From: Acidobacteriota bacterium
GTDB lineage: Bacteria > Acidobacteriota > Thermoanaerobaculia > Multivoradales > JAGPDF01
Reading direction: 5' to 3'
Length of the DNA: 45,181 bases
Assembly: GCA_017860005.1 (NCBI GenBank)
Contig: JAFNAE010000009.1
Span: 1 to 45,181, forward strand
Made by a program: the position numbers and the translations under genes. The notes below the pieces were generated by a model. That model had not been told where the DNA came from. It ran no database searches and saw only the letters and a program-made list of their open reading frames with translations. Positions 16,720-26,039 of the stretch are shown one piece after another (position 1 is the first letter of the stretch; every line of letters begins with the position of its first letter).

Positions 16720-17157
16720 TCAGCGCCTGCGCAGGCGCGCGAGCAGCACGCCCAGGCCGAAGCCGACGAGCGGCGCGGCGGGCAGCGCGCGACCGAGCGG
16801 GAGCCCTTCGGGCACTTCGTAGGCGAGCCAGTAGCCGAGCAGGACGGGCGCGGCGGCGAGCGCCGTGAAGGTGATCCGGTGCCGCCGCTCGGCTTCGCGG
16901 TGGGCCTCTTTGACTTCGTCGCGCGTGGCGTGGGGGTCGCCGGCGAACTCGAAGCGCTCGCGGTCGATCTCCTCGCCGCGGCGGGCGGCGACCCAGGCCG
17001 CGCCGGCGCCGAGCGCGACCAGGAGGGCGTGGAGCGGCACCACGGCGCCGCCGGGCAGCTCGGGCAGCGCTCCGTGCCCGACGCTGGCCGCGAAGCCCAG
17101 CGCGCCGAACGCCGCGGCCGCCCAGCCCGAGGCCGTCACGATCTTCGCCAGCTTCAT
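16720..17157 (-). CDS. Small membrane protein of unknown function
   Basis: This 145-residue protein has four hydrophobic stretches: IVTASGWAAAAFGALGFAAS, VVPLHALLVALGAGAAWVAA, a segment TFTALAAAPVLLGYWLAY, and LVGFGLGVLLARLRRR at the C-terminus. A charged central loop rich in Glu, Arg and His (about residues 65-92) separates the two pairs. I recognise no family. ATG 17157 follows AGCAGG; the longer start at 17175 lacks a site. It converges on phzF with a 3-bp gap and diverges from mtgA across about 240 bp. Confidence 0.6.
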   Translation of the reverse strand: MKLAKIVTASGWAAAAFGALGFAASVGHGALPELPGGAVVPLHALLVALGAGAAWVAARRGEEIDRERFEFAGDPHATRDEVKEAHREAERRHRITFTALAAAPVLLGYWLAYEVPEGLPLGRALPAAPLVGFGLGVLLARLRRR

Positions 17158-17200
17158 CCTGCTCGAGACTAGCAATCAACGCGGGGCGGCGGTGCCGGGT

Positions 17201-17281
17201 CTCGCGTCGGGCTTCGGCGTGCCCGGGGAACCCCACGGTCGATCTCATCCTGATGGCGTGGGCGCCGAAGCCCGACGCGAG
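17201..17281. repeat. 81-bp inverted-repeat element in the mtgA upstream region
   Basis: A perfect 19-bp arm CTCGCGTCGGGCTTCGGCG at 17201-17219 is matched by its reverse complement at 17263-17281. After a 2-nt bulge a further CCC/GGG can pair, and the flanks (GGCGGTG-like on both sides) extend the symmetry imperfectly. It occupies the non-coding gap between two divergent genes. Its sequence is unrelated to the 13198-13288 element, but its architecture is similar. No transposase is nearby. Confidence 0.65.
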
Positions 17282-17399
17282 CCCCGTCCCCACCGCCCTC
17301 GGTACAGTGGGGCCCACGTCTCGCGGATCGTCCCCGAGGTCGCCGCACCCTTTTCGTCGTCTTTCCCTCTATGGGAGTCTTGGGCTTCGGACTTCACCC

Positions 17400-18122
17400 A
17401 TGAAGGCGCGTTCGCCCCGACGGTTCCTGCGCTGGCTGCTTCTCGTGGCCGCCCTGTCGCTCGCGGCCTTCGCGCTCCACGCGTGGCTGACCTGGCCGGA
17501 CGTGGCGGCGCTGGCGCGCGAGGACCCGGCAACGACCGCCTTCGTCGAGCGCTGGCGCGCGCGCGAGCGCGCGGCGGGGAGGCGCGGCGAGGCCGGGCCG
17601 CGCTTCGTCGCCTACGGGCGCATCTCGAACGAGCTGAAGCTCGCGGTCGTGGTGGCCGAGGACATCGACTTCTTCTCGCATCGCGGCTTCGCCACGACCG
17701 AGATGAAGCGCGCGCTGGAGAAGGCCTGGGAGGAGAAGGAGGCGCCGCGCGGAGCCTCGACGATCACGCAGCAGCTGGCCAAGAACCTCTGGTTGTCGCC
17801 GACGCGCAATCCCCTGCGCAAGCTCAAGGAGGCCGCGCTCACGCGCCAGCTCGAGCGCCACCTCCCGAAGCGCCGCATCCTCGAGCTCTATCTCAACGTG
17901 GTCGAGTTCGGGCCCGGGGTCTGGGGCTGCGAGAACGCCGCCCGGCGCTACTTCGGGAAGCCGGCGTCGAGCCTGGGCGAGCGCGAGGCGGCCCAGCTCG
18001 CGGCCGCCCTGCCGCGCCCCTCGACCTGGCACCCGGGGGCCGGCGGCCGCGGCTACGCCCGCCACGTCGAGCGCATCCTCGCCCGCATGCGCGGCTCCGC
18101 CTGGGTTCGCCGGGAGCTCTAG
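17400..18122 (+). CDS. mtgA: Monofunctional biosynthetic peptidoglycan transglycosylase MtgA
   Basis: This is a 240-residue GT51 enzyme that polymerises lipid II into glycan strands. A single N-terminal membrane anchor (about residues 10-30) precedes the catalytic domain. GT51 motif 1 is AEDIDFFSHRG with the catalytic Glu. Motif 2 is GASTITQQLAKNLWLSP and motif 3 is RKLKEAALTRQLER. LYLNVVEFGPGVWGCENAARRYFGK completes the donor site. There is no transpeptidase domain, and the length is usual for MtgA. ATG 17400 was chosen because the in-frame extension to 17253 runs through the inverted repeat. No good Shine-Dalgarno is visible. Confidence 0.93.
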   Translation: MKARSPRRFLRWLLLVAALSLAAFALHAWLTWPDVAALAREDPATTAFVERWRARERAAGRRGEAGPRFVAYGRISNELKLAVVVAEDIDFFSHRGFATTEMKRALEKAWEEKEAPRGASTITQQLAKNLWLSPTRNPLRKLKEAALTRQLERHLPKRRILELYLNVVEFGPGVWGCENAARRYFGKPASSLGEREAAQLAAALPRPSTWHPGAGGRGYARHVERILARMRGSAWVRREL

Positions 18123-18228
18123 GCACCCCCGGACGCGCCGGCCCGCTTGGCCCGGCGTGGCGGACCGTGGCACGATCCGGCGCACTATCCGTCGAGACGA
18201 GACCGAGTCCGGTCTCCGGAGGTGTGCG

Positions 18229-19695
18229 ATGTCCAGGTCCTGGATCGCGTCGTTGGCTGTTTCCCTGTTCGTCCTCGCCGTTGCGCAGCCGTCCTGGGCC
18301 GCGCGCGAGATCTCGGTCCTCCGCCTGGCGGCGGAGGCGGGCTCGCTCGCGGTCGGGGAGGAGGTCCGGATCGCCGGGCTCGCCGAGCGGGACGCCCTGC
18401 GCAGCGAGGTCTTCCGCGGCACGCGCTTCGAGGTCTTCACGCCCGACGCGAAGGTCGTCGTCATGGACGCCGCCGGCGCCCGCGAGCAGGCGCCGCCGCG
18501 CAACGTCTATCTCAAGGGCCGGTTCGAAGACGTGGCCGGCTCGCGCGTGCTGCTCTCCGTGCTCGAGAGCGGCGGCGTGCGCGGCATCGCCACCGACTGG
18601 CGCGGGGCGGCGCTCATCCTGCCCGCGCCGGGCGAAGGCGCGGGCCTGGAGGTGCGCAGGATCGACGCCGCCCGGCTCCCGAGCCGGCCGTTCGCGTGCG
18701 ACAACGCCGCGCTCGGCCCCCGGCGCGGTCCGGCGCAGGCCCTCCTGGCGCCCGCGCCGGCGCTCGCCGCCGAGGCGCCTTCCACGCCGCCGCCGCCGCA
18801 CACCGCGCGGGTGGCGGTCGAGACCGACTTCGAGTTCTTCTCGCTGTTCGGCAACGCGCAGGACGCGACCAACTACGTCGCCGACGTGATCGCCTATCTC
18901 TCGCTCCTCTACGAGGACGAGGTCGGCACCGCGATCTCGCTGCCCTACCTGCGGCTGTGGAGCACCGCCGCGGATCCCTGGAATCAGACCAGCACCATCT
19001 GCAACCTGCTCGACTTCGGCAAGGTCTGGAACGACACGCAGGCGGCGGTGTCGCGCACCATCGTCCACATGATGAGCGGCAAGAACAACGGCGGCGGCGT
19101 GGCCTGGATCGGCGTGCTCTGCCAGGCAGCCTTCAACTACGACGCGACCGGCGCCGGGTGCACGTTCACGGGGACCTCCAACTACGGCGGCCACTACGGC
19201 TACACCGGTACGATGGACGGAGACTTCCTCTACGAGAGCCCCGGGGTGCTCTGGGACGTCGTCGCCACCGCGCACGAGATCGGGCACAACTTCGACTCGC
19301 CGCACACCCACTGCTACGGCAACGTCGGCGGCAACCCCAATCCGGTGGACGGCTGCTACAACGGCCAGTGCGGCGGCTCGGGCTGCTACTGCGGCTCCCA
19401 GGGCCCGCCCGGCCCGGGCACCGTGATCGGCGGCACGCTCGGCACCGGGGCGGGCACGGTGATGAGCTACTGCCACCTGCTCTCGGGCGGCTTCTCGAAC
19501 GTGACCTTCACCTTCGGCGAGGGCCATCCGTTCGGCGTGCTCGCCAGCCGGGTGCCGGACCAGATGATGGCCCACGTGGCGTCCGTGTCGGGCTCCAACC
19601 CGTCCTGCCTCGCCTTCGTGCCGGGCACGAGCGTCATCTTCCGGGACGGCGTCGACCAGGGGACGACCGCCAACTGGAGCGTCGTCGCGCCCTGA
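18229..19695 (+). CDS. Secreted reprolysin-like zinc metalloprotease
   Basis: This is a 488-residue exported protease. A signal peptide (about residues 1-24, ending QPSWA) is followed by a propeptide-like region and a metzincin domain. The zinc motif HEIGHNFDSPHTH is at about 349-361, and the Met-turn is TVMSYCH. The metzincin consensus HExxHxxGxxH has Asp instead of Gly here (NFD). The catalytic part is Cys-rich (CYGNVGG to GGSGCYCGS). The last 22 residues hold a FRDGVDQGTTANWS motif shared with the beta-helix protein at 42991-44445. GGAGG lies 6 bp before ATG 18229, and a small hairpin (GAGACC/GGTCTC, 18199-18216) lies directly upstream of it. Confidence 0.87.
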   Translation: MSRSWIASLAVSLFVLAVAQPSWAAREISVLRLAAEAGSLAVGEEVRIAGLAERDALRSEVFRGTRFEVFTPDAKVVVMDAAGAREQAPPRNVYLKGRFEDVAGSRVLLSVLESGGVRGIATDWRGAALILPAPGEGAGLEVRRIDAARLPSRPFACDNAALGPRRGPAQALLAPAPALAAEAPSTPPPPHTARVAVETDFEFFSLFGNAQDATNYVADVIAYLSLLYEDEVGTAISLPYLRLWSTAADPWNQTSTICNLLDFGKVWNDTQAAVSRTIVHMMSGKNNGGGVAWIGVLCQAAFNYDATGAGCTFTGTSNYGGHYGYTGTMDGDFLYESPGVLWDVVATAHEIGHNFDSPHTHCYGNVGGNPNPVDGCYNGQCGGSGCYCGSQGPPGPGTVIGGTLGTGAGTVMSYCHLLSGGFSNVTFTFGEGHPFGVLASRVPDQMMAHVASVSGSNPSCLAFVPGTSVIFRDGVDQGTTANWSVVAP

Positions 19696-19741
19696 CGGCG
19701 CGGCCGGTGCGGGGTCGCCGTTGGGTGACCAGGCGCCGCGC

Positions 19742-19770
19742 TTGACAGCCGCAGGACGCTCTGGTCTCAT
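19742..19770 (+). promoter_or_regulatory. Candidate sigma70 promoter of the aroDE-trp operon
   Basis: A perfect -35 TTGACA (19742-19747) is followed after exactly 17 bp by TCTCAT (19765-19770), which matches four of six bases of the -10 consensus. Transcription from here would start near 19777, give a leader of about 190 nt, and include the short ORF and hairpins described below. Confidence 0.55.
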
Positions 19771-19780
19771 GCCCCGCACG

Positions 19781-19858
19781 ATGACGCGACCGGCCACGAT
19801 CCGCACGCCCGATCCGGGCACCTGCTGGCGTGGCCGCGCCCAGCACCGCTTGAGCTGA
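19781..19858 (+). CDS. Putative trp leader peptide (25 codons)
   Basis: This short ORF starts at an ATG a few bases after the predicted transcription start and ends in TGA just 1 bp before a 9-bp hairpin. It has a single Trp codon (TGG at 19826-19828) next to a Cys codon, followed by an Arg-rich tail. Classical trp leaders usually have two or more Trp codons, so the evidence is the position and the RNA structures rather than the peptide itself. No Shine-Dalgarno is visible, and translation would have to be near-leaderless. Confidence 0.3.
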   Translation: MTRPATIRTPDPGTCWRGRAQHRLS

Positions 19859-19859
19859 C

Positions 19860-19957
19860 GGCCGGAGCCTGCCGCTCCGGCCCGACGGGCCCGGGGCGAG
19901 ACGCGATTCCATCCGCCGTCGAAGCGCCGACCTCCTTCGGGCCCACCGGGGGAGGTC
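19860..19957 (+). promoter_or_regulatory. Candidate attenuator controlling the aroDE-trp operon
   Basis: Hairpin 1 (19860-19882) is GGCCGGAGC-CTGCC-GCTCCGGCC, a perfect 9-bp stem. Hairpin 2 (19929-19957) is a continuous 12-bp stem including two G-U pairs, with loop GCCCA. It is followed by UUUCGGUUU and then the aroDE ATG, so it resembles an intrinsic terminator, and its 3' arm also contains the GGGGGAGG Shine-Dalgarno. A competing 10-bp duplex, 19887-19896 with 19935-19944, would break hairpin 2. Mutually exclusive pairing is the hallmark of attenuation. Which signal selects the fold is inference. Confidence 0.5.
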
Positions 19958-19967
19958 TTTCGGTTTC

Positions 19968-21473
19968 ATGGACCCGAGATCTAGCGATTCACCCGCGCGC
20001 GCGACGCTGATCGCGACCGTGACCGAGCCGGCGGCGCTCGAGCCGGCCGCGCTCGAGCGGCTCGCGGTGGAAGCGGACTGGCTCGAGGTGCGCGCGGACC
20101 TGGTCGGGGACGTCGATCCCGGGGTCCTGCGCGCGAGCTTCGCGGGGCGCCTCCTCTACACCCTGCGCAGCCGCGCCGAGGGCGGTGCGTTCGCGGGCCG
20201 CGGCGAGGCGCGGCGGCGCCGGATCTCGGCGGCCGCCGGCGGCTACGACCTGGTCGACCTCGAGGCCGACCGCGACCTCGCCTCCGAGCTGCTCGAATCG
20301 ATCCCGCCGGAGCGGCGGCTGGTCTCCTGGCACGGCCCGGCCACCGACCTGGCCGGCCTGCGCTCGCGCTTCCTGCACCTGACCCGGGTCCCGGCCGCGT
20401 TCTACAAGCTGGTGCCGCGCGCCGATCACCCGGGCGAGGAGATGGTCCCGCTCGAGCTGCTCGCCGAGCTCGGACGGCGCGACGTGGCGGCCTTCGCCGG
20501 CGGCGAGATCGGCTTCTGGACGCGCCTGCTCGCGCCGCGGCTGGGCGCGCCCCTGGTCTACGGCGCCGCCGGAGCGCGCGCGGCGGCGCCGGGCCAGCCG
20601 ACGCTCGAGCGCCTGCGGCGCGACTACGGCCTGCCCGAGCTTGCGCCGGTCGAGCGCCTGTTCGGGATCGTCGGCTCGCCGGCGCTCGCCTCGCTCTCGC
20701 CGCGGCTGCACAACGCCGCCTACCGCGCGCTCGGCCTGCCGGCCCTCTATGTGCCGTTCGAGGCGCCGCAGTTCGGGGACTTCTGGCTGGAGATCGTCGA
20801 GAGCGAGGCCCCTGCGGCGCTCGGATTCCCGCTCGGCGGCCTGTCGGTGACCACGCCGCACAAGGACGTGGCGTTCGCGGTCGCGGGCGCCACCAGCCCG
20901 CTCGCCAACCGCCTCCAGGCCGCCAACACGCTGACCCTGCGCGACGGCGTCTGGGAAGGCGAGTCGACCGACGCAGAGGGGGTCGTGGCGGCGCTCGCGG
21001 CGCGCGGCATCGAGGCGCGCGGGCGCCGCGCAGCGGTGGTGGGGTGCGGCGGTGCCGGGCGCGCGGCCGCGCTCGGCCTGTCGCTCGCCGGAGCGCAGGT
21101 GTCGATCGTCAATCGCGGCAGCGAGCGCGGGCTCGCGGCGGCGCGCGCCCTGGGCCTGCCCTTCGTGCCCCTGGCCGAGCTCGACGTCGAGCCCTACCGC
21201 CTGATCGTGCACGCGACGCCGCTCGGCCGCGGTGCCGCCGACGAGCTGCCACTGCCGGTGGCGAGACTGGCGCCGGGCACCGCGGTGGTCGACCTCGTCT
21301 ACGGCGAGGCCCCGACGCGCCTGGTCGAGGAGGCGCGCCGGCGCGGCCTGGTGGCGGTCGACGGGCGCGAGGTGCTCCTGCGCCAGGCGGCGCCCCAGTT
21401 CCTGGCCATGACCGGCCGGGCGCTCCCGCTCGACGTGGCGGCGGGCGCGCTCGGGCTCGAGGTCGTACCATGA
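19968..21473 (+). CDS. aroDE: Bifunctional 3-dehydroquinate dehydratase / shikimate dehydrogenase
   Basis: This is a 501-residue fusion that catalyses two successive shikimate-pathway steps. Residues 10-220 are a type I dehydroquinase: EVRADLV, the SWHG histidine and the Schiff-base Lys in FYKLVP. Residues 228-500 are an AroE-type NADP-dependent shikimate dehydrogenase: FGIVGSPALASLSPRLHN, the catalytic Lys in VTTPHKD, AANTLT, the Asp in STDAEG, and the nucleotide loop VVGCGGAGRAA. This domain order occurs in plants and some bacteria. It leads the trp operon behind the attenuator-like leader, and its stop overlaps the trpE start (ATGA). Confidence 0.95.
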   Translation: MDPRSSDSPARATLIATVTEPAALEPAALERLAVEADWLEVRADLVGDVDPGVLRASFAGRLLYTLRSRAEGGAFAGRGEARRRRISAAAGGYDLVDLEADRDLASELLESIPPERRLVSWHGPATDLAGLRSRFLHLTRVPAAFYKLVPRADHPGEEMVPLELLAELGRRDVAAFAGGEIGFWTRLLAPRLGAPLVYGAAGARAAAPGQPTLERLRRDYGLPELAPVERLFGIVGSPALASLSPRLHNAAYRALGLPALYVPFEAPQFGDFWLEIVESEAPAALGFPLGGLSVTTPHKDVAFAVAGATSPLANRLQAANTLTLRDGVWEGESTDAEGVVAALAARGIEARGRRAAVVGCGGAGRAAALGLSLAGAQVSIVNRGSERGLAAARALGLPFVPLAELDVEPYRLIVHATPLGRGAADELPLPVARLAPGTAVVDLVYGEAPTRLVEEARRRGLVAVDGREVLLRQAAPQFLAMTGRALPLDVAAGALGLEVVP

Positions 21474-22905
21474 GCGAGCCGCGACCCGTCGTACCGCGCG
21501 TGCGCGAGTTGCTCGCGGAGACGCTCACGCCGTTGGCCGCCTACCAGCGCCTGGCCGGGATCTCGCCGGTGCGCTTCCTGTTCGAGAGCGTGACCGGGGG
21601 CGAGCGCGTGGCGCGCTTCAGCTTCCTCGGCGCCGGCCCGCGCGCGCTCCTGCGCCTGGCTCCGGACGCGCTCGAGATCGAGCGCGGCGGCGTGCGCGAG
21701 CGGATCCCCGGGCCGCCGCTCGAGGCCCTGAGAGCGCAGGTCTCGGGCTTCGCGGCGGCGCGCGGGCCGGTGCCCTTCTCCGGTGGCTTCGTGGGCACCT
21801 TCGGCTTCGACCTCGTGCGCCTGATCGAGCGCCTCCCGGGCCGGCCGCCCGACCCCTGGCGGCTGCCGGTGGCGGTGCTCGGCCTGTTCGACGCCGTGGT
21901 CGCCTTCGACCACGCCGAGCAGAAGCTGCTGCTGATCGCCAACGAGATCGAGGGCGAGACCGGCGCCGGCGACGCCGAGGCGGCGCTCGACCGGCTCGAG
22001 GCGGCGTTGTCGAGCCCGTTGCCGGCGCGCGCGGTGCGCCTGCCCGAGCGGCCGCCGCCGCCCGTCGCGCCGGACTCGGTGAGCCTCTCCGGCGAGGCCT
22101 TCCAGCACGCGGTGCGCGTCGCCAAGGAGCACATCGCGGCGGGCGACATCTTCCAGGTCGTCCTCGCGCGCCGTGCGACGAAGCGCACCGCGGCCTCGCC
22201 GGTAGCGCTCTATCGCGCCCTGCGCCGGATCAACCCGAGCCCCTACATGGTCCTGCTCGAGCTGCCCGAGGGGGCGCTGGTCGGCGCCTCGCCCGAGGCC
22301 CTGGTGCGCAAGGACGGCGCGCGCGTGACGACGCGCCCGATCGCAGGCACCCGCCGGCGTGGCGCCGACGCCGCCGCAGACGAGCGGCTCGCCGCGGAGC
22401 TGCTCGCCGATCCCAAGGAGCGCGCCGAGCACGTCATGCTGGTCGACCTCGGCCGCAACGACCTCGGCCGGGTCTGCCGCCCGGGCAGCGTGCGCGTCGC
22501 CTCGTTCCTCGAAATCGAGCGCTACAGCCACGTGCTGCACCTGGTCTCCGCGGTCGAGGGCGAGCTCGCGCCCGGGCGCGACGCGCTCGACACGCTGCTC
22601 GCCGCTTTCCCGGCCGGCACCGTCTCGGGCGCGCCCAAGCTGCGCGCGATCGAGATCCTGGACGCGCTCGAGCCCGAGGCGCGCGGCTTCTACGCGGGCG
22701 CCACCGGTTACCTGTCCTTCGCCGGCGACCTCGACACCTGCATCACGATCCGCACCCTGTTCGCGCACGCGGGCGAGGTGGCGGTGACCGCCGGCGCGGG
22801 CATCGTCGCCGACTCGGACCCCGCGCTCGAGCTCCAGGAGACCGAGAACAAGGCGGCCGCGCTGCTGGCCGCCGTGGCGCTCGCCGAGGAGCTGGAGGCG
22901 CGCGC

Positions 22906-22909
<4 letters not shown>
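21470..22909 (+). CDS. trpE: Anthranilate synthase component I
   Basis: This is a 479-residue chorismate-utilising subunit that makes anthranilate with TrpG. The N-terminal regulatory domain has FLFESVTGG, corresponding to the LLES-type motif that binds tryptophan for feedback inhibition. The catalytic half has IAAGDIFQVVLARR, RPIAGTRRRG, DLGRNDLGRV, HLVSAVEG and FPAGTVSGAPKLRA. These distinguish it as TrpE or the related PabB; the operon position settles TrpE. It starts in the ATGA overlap with aroDE and ends in a GTGA overlap with trpG. Confidence 0.96.
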
Positions 22910-23492
<583 letters not shown>

Positions 23493-23496
<4 letters not shown>

Positions 23497-24500
23497 GCGA
23501 ATCGGCGATCCTGGCCCGGCTGATCGCGCGCGAGGACCTCGCGGGCGCCGAGGTCGAGGCGCTGATCGGCCGCATCGTCGACGGGCGCGTTCCCGACTCG
23601 CTGGTCGCCGCCCTGCTCGCGGCGCTCGCCACCAAGGGCGAGACCGCCGGCGAGATCGCGGGCGCGGCGCGCGCCCTGCGCGCGCGCGTGCGCGCGGTTT
23701 CGCACCGTTGCTCACGGGTTCTCGACACCTGCGGCACCGGCGGCGACGGCCGCGGCACCTTCAACGTCTCGACCGCGGCGGCGTTCGTCGCCGCTGCCGG
23801 CGGCGCGGTGGTGGCCAAGCACGGCAACCGCGCGATCTCCTCACGCTCGGGCAGCGCCGACGTGCTGGCCGCGCTGGGCGTCGCGATCGAGGTCGAGCCC
23901 GAGGTCTCGGCGCGCCAGCTCGAGTCGCTCGGGCTGGCCTTCCTGTTCGCGCCCCTCCACCATCCCGCCATGAGGGCGGTGGCGCCGGTGCGCCGCGCGC
24001 TCGGCGTGCGCACGGTGTTCAACCTGCTCGGTCCGCTCTCCAACCCGGCGGGCGCGCGCCGCCAGCTGCTGGGCGTCTACGCCGCCGACCGGGTCGAGCC
24101 GGTGGCGCGCGTGCTCGCCGAGCTGGGCAGCGAGCACGCGCTGGTCGTGCACGGCCGCGACGGCCTGGACGAGATCACCACCACGGCCCCGACCCTGGTC
24201 GCCGAGGTGCGGGCCGACGGCATCCGCAGCTACGAGATTGCGCCCGCCGACCTCGGCCTCCCCGTGGCGCGCCTCGACCAGCTCGCCGGCGGCACGCCCG
24301 AGGAGAACGCGCGCCGCCTGGAGCAGGTGCTCGAGGGCGGCCATGGCGCGCTCGGCGACCTGGTGGCCGCCAACGCCGGCGCCGCGCTCTACGTCGCAGG
24401 CCTGGCGCCGACCCTGCGCGCGGGCGTCGACGGTGCGCGCGCCATCCTCGCCTCCGGCGCGGCGCGCGACCGGCTCGAGCAGCTGAGGTCGTTCCGGTGA
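23493..24500 (+). CDS. trpD: Anthranilate phosphoribosyltransferase
   Basis: This 335-residue enzyme transfers phosphoribose from PRPP to anthranilate. The N-terminal helical domain is followed by the PRPP loop DTCGTGGDGRGTFNVST, the KHGNRAISSRSGSADVL anthranilate-site segment, FLFAPLHHPAMR, and RTVFNLLGPLSNPA. The most likely start is TTG 23493, in a 4-bp overlap with the trpG stop (TTGA). The frame is open further upstream only as a shadow over trpG. Confidence 0.95.
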
Positions 24501-24516
24501 GCGGCCGGGAGCCTGC

Positions 24517-25305
24517 GTGACGGTGCCGGACGTGCTCTCGCGCATCGTCGAGGCGCGGCGCCGGCGCTACGCGCCGGCCGCGGGCGGCGAGCTCGCCGCG
24601 CCCCTGGCGCGGGAGCGCGCGGCCGTGCTTCCCCCCACCCATCCCTTCCTGGCCGCGCTCGCGGCGCGCGCCGGACGGGCGGCGATCGCGGAGGTCAAGA
24701 TGGGGTCGCCGCGGCTGGGCTCGCTCGCCGGGCGCTTCGATCCCCTCCGGCAGGCCGCCGCCTACGCCGCCGCGGGCGCCGCCGCGCTCTCGGTCGTGGT
24801 CGAGCCCGACTTCTTCTTCGGCTCGTGGGAGCTGCTCGCGCGCTGCCGGGCGGCGAGCGGCCTGCCCGCGATCGCCAAGGACTTCGTGGTCTCGGAGCGG
24901 CAGCTCGACCAGGCGCGCGAAGCGGGTGCCTCGGCGATCCTGCTCGTCGGCGCGCTCTACTCCGGCGACGAGCTCGGGGCCTGGGCGGGCGCGGCGCGCG
25001 AGCGCGGCCTGGCGCCCCTGGTCGAGCTCCACGACGAGGCCGACCTCGCCCGGCTCGCCGGCGCCGCCTGGGAGCTGGTCGGGGTCAACCACCGCGACCT
25101 GCGCACCTTCGAAGTGGACTTCGAGCGCGGCGCGCTCCTGGCGCCGCGCCTGCCGGCCGGCGCGCTCAAGGTCGCGGAGAGCGGCATCGCCCGGCGCGCC
25201 GACGTCGAGCGCCTCGCCGCGGCCGGCTTCGACGCCTTCCTGGTGGGCGAGAGCCTGCTGCTCGCCGAAGATCCGGGCGCCAGGCTCGGGGAGCTGTTCG
25301 GATGA
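24517..25305 (+). CDS. trpC: Indole-3-glycerol phosphate synthase
   Basis: This is a 262-residue TIM barrel that closes the indole ring from CdRP. Catalytic regions are visible as AIAEVKMGSPRLGSL, where most enzymes have E-V-K-x-x-S-P-S and this one has S-P-R. Others are LSVVVEPDFFFGS, AIAKDFVVSERQL, VGVNHRDLRTFEVD, VAESGI and FLVGESLL. The start is GTG 24517 with GGGAG upstream, 16 bp after trpD. This is the only junction in the operon without an overlap. Its stop overlaps trpF by 4 bp. Confidence 0.94.
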   Translation: MTVPDVLSRIVEARRRRYAPAAGGELAAPLARERAAVLPPTHPFLAALAARAGRAAIAEVKMGSPRLGSLAGRFDPLRQAAAYAAAGAAALSVVVEPDFFFGSWELLARCRAASGLPAIAKDFVVSERQLDQAREAGASAILLVGALYSGDELGAWAGAARERGLAPLVELHDEADLARLAGAAWELVGVNHRDLRTFEVDFERGALLAPRLPAGALKVAESGIARRADVERLAAAGFDAFLVGESLLLAEDPGARLGELFG

Positions 25306-26039
25306 CCGGCGCGATCCACCCGCGGCCCACGGTCAAGATCTGCGGCGTCACGCGCCCGGAGGACGCCGCGCTGGCGGCCCGGCTGGGCGCCGACCTGATC
25401 GGGATCAACTTCTGGCCGCGCTCGCCGCGCTGGGTGGCCGACCCGATCCGGGCACGGGAGATCGTCGCCGCGGCGCGCGCGACGAGCGCGCCGGTCGGGG
25501 CCGTCCGGGTCGTGGGCGTGTTCGTGAACGAGGCGCCCGCAGCCATCGAGGAGCGGATCGAGTCGGCCGGGCTCGACCTCGTGCAGCTCCACGGCGACGA
25601 GCCGGACGAGCTGCTCGACCGCTTCGCCCCGCGCGCGCTGCGGGCGCTCCGGGCCCGAGCGGCGGGCGCGGCGCCGGTGGCTTCCGGCGGCGCCGAGGTA
25701 CCGGAGAGCCACGACCGGAACGGCCCGCACCCCCTTCAATGGCAGTCGTTCGAACCGGATCGCCGCCTCGTCGCCTGGATCCTCGACGCCCCCGCAGGCG
25801 CGCGCTACGGCGGCACCGGCGAGGCCTGGGACTGGTCCCAGGCGCGCGCGCTGGTGGCGGCGGCGGCCTCGCCGGTGCTGATCGCGGGCGGCCTGCGGCC
25901 CGGCCTGGCGCGCGCCGCGCTCGCGGCGTCGGGCGCGGCCGGGGTCGACGTCGCCTCCGGGGTGGAGTCGGCGCCGGGCGTGAAGGATGCTGAGAGAATG
26001 CGGCGGTTGATCGAGGAGGTGCGCGTTGAAGTGGGCTAG
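25302..26039 (+). CDS. trpF: Phosphoribosylanthranilate isomerase
   Basis: This is a 245-residue TIM-barrel isomerase. The catalytic Cys is in [12 protein letters not shown], the catalytic Asp in [19 protein letters not shown], and the phosphate loop in [20 protein letters not shown] is the family motif after strand 2. A hydrophilic insert of about 35 residues (about 125-160, [10 protein letters not shown] to EPDRR) makes it longer than the usual 200-210. It overlaps trpC by 4 bp and trpB by 14 bp. Confidence 0.94.
   Translation: MTGAIHPRPTVKICGVTRPEDAALAARLGADLIGINFWPRSPRWVADPIRAREIVAAARATSAPVGAVRVVGVFVNEAPAAIEERIESAGLDLVQLHGDEPDELLDRFAPRALRALRARAAGAAPVASGGAEVPESHDRNGPHPLQWQSFEPDRRLVAWILDAPAGARYGGTGEAWDWSQARALVAAAASPVLIAGGLRPGLARAALAASGAAGVDVASGVESAPGVKDAERMRRLIEEVRVEVG

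Noticed and set aside
19770-19967. T-box riboswitch upstream of the trp operon
   Set aside because: There is no T-box core sequence or specifier-stem layout; the short ORF and alternative stems fit ribosome-type attenuation better.
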